DNA of 64,000 nucleotides from NCBI GenBank assembly GCA_030673965.1, contig JAUTCN010000002.1, forward strand, positions 484,565 to 548,564. Reading direction: 5' to 3'. The stretch's first letter is position 1. The number at the start of each line of letters is the position of its first letter. Positions 58,887-64,000 of this stretch are shown here, one piece after another. The notes under the pieces are model-generated. The model did not search any database, had not been told where the DNA came from, and saw only the letters and a program-made list of their open reading frames with translations. The stretch comes from Fusobacterium sp. JB019. Lineage in GTDB: Bacteria; Fusobacteriota; Fusobacteriia; Fusobacteriales; Fusobacteriaceae. A program made the position numbers and the translations under genes.

Positions 58887-60098
58887 CTATTTATTAGAAC
58901 ACATTCCATTCCATACAACATTTTTATATCCTTCTAAATCTGTATCTCCCTCTGTACTTATGCATAAAACTTTTGAATTTTCATCAAGTTTTAATTCATT
59001 TAAAAATTCTTTATACTCTTCTTTATTATCTGATAACACTGTAAATAAACCTAATCCAACTGATCCTGATTCTCCTGAAATAACTCTTTTGTCATTTCCT
59101 AATGGACTAGATAATACTCTCATTCCTCTTGCTGAAATACTATCTTCACAAGAAACTGAAAAATCTGAATTATCTCTTAATATTTTCCAACTTATTGTAT
59201 TAGGTTCACCACATGCAAGACCTGCCATTATTGTTTTTAAATCTCCAGTTACATTATGAGGATTACCATCATTAGCTTCCATTGATTTATATATACAATT
59301 TGCTCCATGAGGTTCACATATTACTGTAATTGGTCTATCTTCTCCATATAAATGAGCTAAATATCCTTGAATAGCTCCTGCAAAAGATCCTACCCCAGCT
59401 TGTAAAAATACATGAGTTGGTTTATCTCCATCTAATTGTTCTATTATTTCATTTATAATAGTTGTATACCCTTGCATTATCCACAATGGAATTTCTTCAT
59501 ATCCGTCCCAAGCTGTATCTTGAACCATAACTCCACCAGTAGATAAAGCTTTATCATTTGCAAGTCTTACTGCATCATCATAATTTAACTCTGTTATTGT
59601 TGCTTCTGCACCTTCTTTTCTAATATTTTCAAGTCTCATAATAGCCGATCCTTTTGGCATATAAACAATTGATCTTTGTTTTAATTTATTTGCCATCCAA
59701 GCTATTCCTCTTCCGTGATTTCCATCAGTTGCAGTGACAAAAGTAATTTCTCCAAGTTGATTTTTTATCTCCTCAGAAACTAATACATTAAACGGAAGCT
59801 CTGCCATAGGTCTATTTAATCTTTCACTTAAATATTTTCCCATTGCATAAGATCCTCCTAAAACTTTAAAAGCATTTAGTCCAAATCTTTTTGATTCATC
59901 TTTTAACCAAACTTTTTTAACCCCATAATATTTAGCTAGACTCTCTAAATCAACTAAAGGAGTTGGCTTATAGTTAGGTAAAGTCTTATGAAAATCATAC
60001 ACTTCACTTATGACTTCATCTTCAAAACCAAATAAAGCTTCCTTTTTATAATTTTTATCTCTACTCTTTTCATTTTTTATCCATTTTAATAATTCCAT
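58887..60098 (-). CDS. dpaL: Diaminopropionate ammonia-lyase
   Basis: 403 residues. Fold type II PLP enzyme: F-G-L-N-A-F-K78-V-L-G-G carries the PLP lysine, TATDGNHGRGIAW and QAGVGSFAGAIQGYL bind PLP phosphate and substrate, and SGESGSVGLG is near the C-terminus. It splits 2,3-diaminopropionate to pyruvate and ammonia. AAGGAGG lies 11 bases before ATG 60098; longer in-frame starts are not needed. First gene of a five-gene operon read from a sigma-54 promoter. Confidence 0.93.
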   Translation of the reverse strand: MELLKWIKNEKSRDKNYKKEALFGFEDEVISEVYDFHKTLPNYKPTPLVDLESLAKYYGVKKVWLKDESKRFGLNAFKVLGGSYAMGKYLSERLNRPMAELPFNVLVSEEIKNQLGEITFVTATDGNHGRGIAWMANKLKQRSIVYMPKGSAIMRLENIRKEGAEATITELNYDDAVRLANDKALSTGGVMVQDTAWDGYEEIPLWIMQGYTTIINEIIEQLDGDKPTHVFLQAGVGSFAGAIQGYLAHLYGEDRPITVICEPHGANCIYKSMEANDGNPHNVTGDLKTIMAGLACGEPNTISWKILRDNSDFSVSCEDSISARGMRVLSSPLGNDKRVISGESGSVGLGLFTVLSDNKEEYKEFLNELKLDENSKVLCISTEGDTDLEGYKNVVWNGMCSNK

Positions 60099-60142
60099 AA
60101 TTATCAAAACCTCCTTAACTTTTTCGTTACACACTTATACTA

Positions 60143-60158
60143 AGCAATTTATATGCCA
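60143..60158 (-). promoter_or_regulatory. Sigma-54 promoter of the dpaL operon
   Basis: TGGCATATAAATTGCT on the minus strand matches the sigma-54 consensus TGGCAC-N5-TTGCW with exact -24/-12 spacing. Transcription would start near 60131, 33 bases before the dpaL ATG. The divergent gene encodes a sigma-54 activator. Confidence 0.85.
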
Positions 60159-60234
60159 TCTATATAAAAGCATTTCCTTGATCTTTAACTGAACTTTATA
60201 AGCCATTACAAACCACTTAATTTTCTTATTATTC

Positions 60235-60266
60235 TATCAAAATGATAATTGACTATCATTTTGATA
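60235..60266. promoter_or_regulatory. Paired enhancer sites for the sigma-54 activator
   Basis: Two copies of a 13-bp palindrome, TATCAAAATGATA (60235-60247) and TATCATTTTGATA (60254-60266), centred 19 bases apart and about 110 and 130 bases upstream of the sigma-54 start. This is the usual place for activator binding. Confidence 0.75.
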
Positions 60267-60335
60267 ATTTTGGCGTTACCCCTCTATTTTATTACATATT
60301 CTCTGAATTTTAAACATTTTTTCTTGATTTTTCTT

Positions 60336-60362
60336 TATCATTTTGATAATTTGTTGTATAAT
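60336..60362 (+). promoter_or_regulatory. Activator gene promoter overlapped by a third palindrome
   Basis: A third TATCATTTTGATA (60336-60348) sits in the -35 region of a promoter with -10 TATAAT at 60357-60362. Binding there would repress the activator's own gene. Confidence 0.65.
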
Positions 60363-60390
60363 AATTTTATAAAATAAACTAGGAGACAAT

Positions 60391-62100
60391 ATGGAACTAT
60401 TAAATAATGCAATTGATGATATCAAAAAATATGCTGAAACTATATCTCAAGTTATAAATATTGATGTAGAAATTATGAGTAGAGACTTAGTTAGAATAGC
60501 TGCCACAGGGGTTTTGAAAAATAAAGTTGGCCTAAATATGAGCTCTGAAGCTCATGTTTATAAGATGGTCTTAAAAACAGGAGAAACTAAAATAATTACT
60601 TCCCCAAGGCAAGACCCTATTTGTGAAACCTGTCCTTCTAAAAACACTTGTTCTGAAAAGCTTGAAATATCAACACCTATAATGTATAAAAATACTCCCA
60701 TTGGAGTTATTGGACTTATTTGCTTTGAAGAAGAGCAAAAAAAACAATTCATGCAAAAGAAGACCTCTTATATTAAATTTTTAATACAAATGGCCTCTTT
60801 TATTTCTTCTAAAATTTACGAAGTTAACAAAAATAAAGAAATTGAATATAACAATAAAATTCTAGCTAATATAATAGATAGAATTCCGGATTCTATTATC
60901 CTTACAAATGATGATGATAAAATTGAACTTATTAATGAACCTGGAAAAGAACTTTTCGATTCTGAAGCTCACTCTAAATTAAAATCAGATAATATTATCC
61001 CTTTATTTGACAAAAAAGAATTTAATTTAATCTCTCAAAATAGAAATCATATTGTTGTAGGAGATATTATTAAATTTCCTACTGATTATGGAAAATCAAA
61101 AACTTTATATATTTTTCAAGAATCAAATAAATTTATGACATATATCAATAATTTAAAAAGTAACCTAAATAATAATTTTATTTTTTCTTCTAATGAAATG
61201 AGCACTGTTTATTCTAAAATTTCTAAAATAACAAAAACAGATACTACAACTTTATTAACAGGAGAAAGCGGAGTAGGAAAAGAAGTTATCGCTAAATTAA
61301 TACATTCTAGCAGCAACCGAACTAATGAACCTTTTATTGCTGTTAATTGTGGCGCTATTCCTGAATCTTTAATTGAAAGTGAATTTTTTGGTTATGTTAA
61401 AGGAGCTTTTACTGGAGCCAATCCAAAAGGTAAAATAGGTTTTTTTGAACAAGCAAATAACGGAACTATATTTTTAGATGAAATAGGAGATATGCCTTTA
61501 AATTTACAAGTTAAATTGCTTAGAGTTCTACAAGAAAAAGTAATCTCTCCGATTGGTTCTAATCATCCTAAGAATATAAATATAAGAATTATTGCTGCAA
61601 CTAATAAAAACTTAGAAGAACTGGTTAGAAAACATGAATTTAGAGAAGATTTATATTATCGGTTAAATGTTTTCCCTATTTTTATACCTCCTCTTAGAGA
61701 AAGGCCCAAAGATATTAAAGATTTAACTATTTTCTTTGTTAAAAAATATTGTGAAGATTCTGGAATTTTAGAAAAAACTATTTCCAAAGAAGTAATAAAT
61801 ATATTTTTAAAATATAATTGGCCAGGAAATATTAGAGAATTAAAAAATATTATAGAATATTCTTTAACTATATCTGATTCTTTTGACCACACTATTACTC
61901 CAAAAGATTTACCGCCTAAATTAATTTATTCAATTAATAATAATTCTATTAAAACTCTCGCAGAAATAGAAAAAGATGCTATTTCAAATTTATTAATAAA
62001 GTATGGAAATTCCTCTAAAAACAAAGAAGAAATTGCAAATATTTTAGGAATTGGTATTGCAACTTTATATAGAAAAATAAAGCAATATAATTTAAAATAA
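60391..62100 (+). CDS. Sigma-54-dependent activator of the dpaL operon
   Basis: 569 residues. An N-terminal sensor (1-145, GAF-like) contains C78-x2-C81-x5-C87 and C111. A PAS-like segment (about 155-245) follows. The AAA+ domain has Walker A GESGVGKE (291-298) and GAFTGA (338-343), the sigma-54 contact loop, plus Walker B TIFLDEIGDM. A Fis-type helix-turn-helix ends the protein (KEEIANILGIGIATLYRKIKQY). It is divergent from dpaL, with three matching palindromes between. The Cys group may bind a metal or Fe-S cluster and sense redox state, or the sensor may bind an amino acid (inference). Confidence 0.92.
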   Translation: MELLNNAIDDIKKYAETISQVINIDVEIMSRDLVRIAATGVLKNKVGLNMSSEAHVYKMVLKTGETKIITSPRQDPICETCPSKNTCSEKLEISTPIMYKNTPIGVIGLICFEEEQKKQFMQKKTSYIKFLIQMASFISSKIYEVNKNKEIEYNNKILANIIDRIPDSIILTNDDDKIELINEPGKELFDSEAHSKLKSDNIIPLFDKKEFNLISQNRNHIVVGDIIKFPTDYGKSKTLYIFQESNKFMTYINNLKSNLNNNFIFSSNEMSTVYSKISKITKTDTTTLLTGESGVGKEVIAKLIHSSSNRTNEPFIAVNCGAIPESLIESEFFGYVKGAFTGANPKGKIGFFEQANNGTIFLDEIGDMPLNLQVKLLRVLQEKVISPIGSNHPKNINIRIIAATNKNLEELVRKHEFREDLYYRLNVFPIFIPPLRERPKDIKDLTIFFVKKYCEDSGILEKTISKEVINIFLKYNWPGNIRELKNIIEYSLTISDSFDHTITPKDLPPKLIYSINNNSIKTLAEIEKDAISNLLIKYGNSSKNKEEIANILGIGIATLYRKIKQYNLK

Positions 62101-62185
62101 AACATTTTATTTCAAATAAAACTATTTTAATTTAAATACTCTTAAACTAGTTACCTTGGCAACATATAAATTTTTTAAATTCCAT

Positions 62186-62214
62186 TTGACAAACGCATCA
62201 AAATAATATATACT
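62186..62214 (+). promoter_or_regulatory. Promoter of the asnA-glnN operon
   Basis: TTGACA (62186-62191), exact 17-base spacer, TATACT (62209-62214). Start of transcription near 62221, 26 bases before the leader peptide ATG. Confidence 0.85.
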
Positions 62215-62246
62215 TGTACACATATTAAGAAGAACGGAGGAGACAT

Positions 62247-62324
62247 ATGAAAAAATCTATTATTTTAACCACTATAAATAACAATAATAATAATGGCAAT
62301 ATGTCGGGATTTGATCTTACTTAA
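62247..62324 (+). CDS. Asparagine-rich leader peptide
   Basis: 25 codons starting 62247, with CGGAGGAG four bases upstream. Codons 11-16 are six successive Asn codons (AAT AAC AAT AAT AAT AAT), then Gly and another Asn: seven Asn in 25. It lies between a promoter and an intrinsic terminator ahead of asparagine synthetase. The position and codon content are those of a transcription-attenuation leader responding to Asn-tRNA charging. Confidence 0.85.
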   Translation: MKKSIILTTINNNNNNGNMSGFDLT

Positions 62325-62442
62325 TGTTTCATAACATTTTAAGGGCAAATCCATTTTATCTTGTTTAATTTAAGATTAAGATTTGTGCCCTGATTATTCG
62401 TTAATTCAAACCATTTGGGTGCTAAACTCAAATGGTTTTTTT
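62307..62442 (+). promoter_or_regulatory. Attenuator: competing stems and terminator before asnA
   Basis: Terminator: AAACCATTTGGGT (62408-62420), loop GCTAA, ACTCAAATGGTTT (62426-62438) and a T tract. Competing pairs: segment 1 GGATTTG (62307-62313, inside the leader frame) with segment 2 CAAATCC (62346-62352); segment 2 AGGGCAAATC (62342-62351) with segment 3 GATTTGTGCCCT (62380-62391). Segment 3 GTGCCC can also pair weakly with GGGTGC (62417-62422) of the terminator. Stalling at the Asn codons leaves segment 1 free; completing the peptide covers it. The final step, the antiterminator, is the weakest part. Confidence 0.7.
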
Positions 62443-62469
62443 ATTTAAATTTTAAAAGGAGTGATAATT

Positions 62470-63480
62470 ATGAAAAAATGTATTATACCGATAGGATATG
62501 AAAACAAGTTGAGTTTATTTGAAACTGAAGTTAGTATTAAAAAAGTTAAAGATTTCTTCCAACAATCTTTAGCCTATGAATTAAATTTAACTAGAATATC
62601 TGCACCTTTATTTGTAAGTGAAGCTTCTGGACTTAATGATGACTTAAACGGTTATGAAAGGGCTGTAGCCTTTGATATTAAAACTGTTCCTGGAAATTTT
62701 GCTGTAATTCATTCATTAGCAAAATGGAAAAGAATGGCATTAAAAAAATATGAATTTCCTATGCATGCAGGTCTTTACGCCGATATGAATGCTATCAGAA
62801 GAGATGAAGATGAGTTAGACCCTTTACATTCTATATATGTTGATCAATGGGATTGGGAACTTATTATAAAAAAAGAAGAAAGAAATATGCATTTTTTAAA
62901 GAAAACTGTAAAAAATATTTTCAGAGCTCTTCAAAAAACCGAAGAATATATTAATAGAGAATACCCTCTTTTAAATAAAAAATTACCAGAAGATATTTTC
63001 TTCATAACTTCTCAAGAGTTAGAAGATATTTATCCTAGTTTAACTCCAAAAGAAAGAGAAGATGCCATTGCTAAAAAATATAAAGCGGTATTCATCTCTC
63101 AAATAGGAAAAGCTTTAAAATCTGGTGAAAAACATGATGGTAGAGCACCTGATTATGATGATTGGGATTTAAATGGAGATTTACTAGTATGGTATGAACC
63201 ATTAGAAAAAGCTATAGAATTAACTTCTATGGGAATTAGGGTTAGTGAAGAATCTCTTGCTAAACAACTTGAAATTGCTGGAGCTACTGAAAGAAAGGAA
63301 CTTCCTTTCCATAAAGCTTTACTAAATAAAGAACTACCTTATACAATAGGTGGAGGAATAGGACAATCTAGAATTTGTTTATTTTTCTTAGAAAAAATTC
63401 ATATTGGAGAAGTACAGGCTTCTATCTGGCCAAAAGAAATGATTAAACATTATGAAAAACATGGAATTAAATTTTTATAA
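62470..63480 (+). CDS. asnA: Aspartate-ammonia ligase
   Basis: 336 residues, the length of AsnA. Class II synthetase-like fold: LTRISAPLFVSEASGLNDDLNG, FAVIHSLAKWKRMAL, LYADMNAIRRDE, DQWDWE and IGGGIGQSRICLFFL. It makes asparagine from aspartate, ammonia and ATP. AAAGGAG before ATG 62470; a GTG nine bases earlier lies in that site. The operon is preceded by the Asn leader attenuator and continues into glnN, 61 bases downstream. Confidence 0.96.
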   Translation: MKKCIIPIGYENKLSLFETEVSIKKVKDFFQQSLAYELNLTRISAPLFVSEASGLNDDLNGYERAVAFDIKTVPGNFAVIHSLAKWKRMALKKYEFPMHAGLYADMNAIRRDEDELDPLHSIYVDQWDWELIIKKEERNMHFLKKTVKNIFRALQKTEEYINREYPLLNKKLPEDIFFITSQELEDIYPSLTPKEREDAIAKKYKAVFISQIGKALKSGEKHDGRAPDYDDWDLNGDLLVWYEPLEKAIELTSMGIRVSEESLAKQLEIAGATERKELPFHKALLNKELPYTIGGGIGQSRICLFFLEKIHIGEVQASIWPKEMIKHYEKHGIKFL

Positions 63481-63541
63481 TTTCATATTTTAATAAATTA
63501 ACTTTTATCTATTATTATTTACTTTTAGGAGGTATTTTTAA

Positions 63542-64000
63542 ATGAATAACATGCTAGAAATTTTTGGAACAAACCATTTTTCTGAAATAGAGTTAAAAAG
63601 TAGAATCCCTGGTTCTATTTTTAAAGAATTTAAAGCTGTTCAAAGCGGAAAAAAAGAACTATCTATTTCTGTTGCTGAAGTAATTGCCAATGCTGCTAAA
63701 AACTGGGCTACTGAAAAAGGTGCTACTCATTTCACTCACTGGTTTCAACCATTAACTGAGCTTACTGCAGAAAAACATGAATCTTTTATTTCTGTTTCTT
63801 CTGATGGTAGTATACTTTCTCAATTTTCTGGAAAAGAATTAATTAGAGGAGAAGCTGACACTTCTTCTTTCCCAAATGGTGGACTTCGTTCTACATTTGA
63901 AGCTAGAGGATATACAGCGTGGGATTTATCATCTCCTATGTTTTTAAGAGGACCTGAAAAAGCAAAAACTTTATTTATACCAACTGCTTTTGTTGGGTAT
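63542..64000 (+). CDS. glnN: Glutamine synthetase type III, N-terminal part (runs out of window)
   Basis: The first 153 codons are present. ATHFTHWFQPLTELTAEKHESF and SELIRGEADTSSFPNGGLRSTFEARGYTAWD-like segments are hallmarks of the type III (GlnN) family, which is larger than GlnA and lacks its adenylylation site. It forms glutamine from glutamate and ammonia. AGGAGGT precedes the ATG. Cotranscription with asnA is likely, so it too may be controlled by the Asn attenuator. Confidence 0.94.
   Translation, partial: MNNMLEIFGTNHFSEIELKSRIPGSIFKEFKAVQSGKKELSISVAEVIANAAKNWATEKGATHFTHWFQPLTELTAEKHESFISVSSDGSILSQFSGKELIRGEADTSSFPNGGLRSTFEARGYTAWDLSSPMFLRGPEKAKTLFIPTAFVGY

Noticed and set aside
60120..60390. 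CRISPR-like array from the repeated 13-mers
   Set aside because: Only three copies at unequal distances, each a palindrome next to a sigma-54 promoter; operator sites are the better reading.
62221..62460. T-box riboswitch before asnA
   Set aside because: No T-box sequence or specifier stem was seen; the Asn-codon leader with ribosome site explains the region better.

Overview
The window is AT-rich chromosomal DNA of an anaerobic, fermentative, diderm bacterium with low-GC codon use. An outer membrane is implied by a TolC/MacA/MacB-type efflux set and a lipoprotein with a lipobox. Metabolism looks anaerobic: two [FeFe]-hydrogenases, a hybrid cluster protein, a butanol-dehydrogenase-type enzyme, type III glutamine synthetase and many ferredoxin-type proteins. 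This combination best fits Fusobacteriota (Fusobacterium, Cetobacterium, Ilyobacter or a relative). That placement is inference, because no rRNA gene lies in the window. I see no phage, IS element or CRISPR array.

Layout. (1) 1-18125 is a redox and hydrogen region. It holds a truncated-by-window hybrid kinase, hcp with a small ferredoxin, a pmbA/tldE protease gene, a single-gene [FeFe]-hydrogenase fused to a cysteine-less NuoF-like domain, nudC, a glutaminase/AGCS-transporter pair, and a trimeric hydrogenase operon hydC-hydB-hydA. A second, paralogous hybrid kinase closes the region. (2) 18275-20987 is a compact minus-strand operon: a Sir2-like protein, an acidic-linker protein of unknown function, and a small RelA/SpoT-type alarmone synthetase. 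The first two frames are separated by a stop just after an A8 run that has the layout of a programmed -1 frameshift site. (3) 21138-23467 holds cardiolipin synthase, a PHP phosphoesterase and tRNA-Arg(CCU). (4) 23637-36122 is a long, tightly packed housekeeping run: mreC, a LolA-like gene, recO, ptsN, nrdR, fmt, folD, a UPF0735 gene, accB, corC, a DUF502 gene, a TPR lipoprotein gene, apt, rel and tgt. (5) 36375-54813 is mixed: tRNA-Arg(UCG), a binding protein with an exporter-fold ABC protein, a GlcNAc/glucose PTS permease, a marR operon with a palindromic operator, an efflux operon, an iron alcohol dehydrogenase, an orphan isoprenoid-synthase-like gene, coaBC, a flavin/ferredoxin fusion, an amino-acid-binding lipoprotein pseudogene and an AraC regulator. 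(6) 54835-62100 is an amino-acid catabolic operon: dpaL, a ygeY-like gene, an NSS transporter with a 45-residue MetS-type small subunit, and an M24 peptidase. It is read from a sigma-54 promoter opposite its likely sigma-54 activator, with three copies of one 13-bp palindrome between them. (7) 62186-64000 is the nitrogen assimilation operon asnA-glnN. It is preceded by a promoter, a leader peptide carrying seven Asn codons and a strong terminator, so it is a probable asparagine attenuator.

Together the genes describe a cell that disposes of reductant as hydrogen and lives on amino acids (glutamine, probably 2,3-diaminopropionate, peptides). The strongest candidates for undescribed biology are the Asn leader attenuator, the Sir2-like/alarmone-synthetase operon with its possible frameshift, and the cysteine-less NuoF-hydrogenase fusion.
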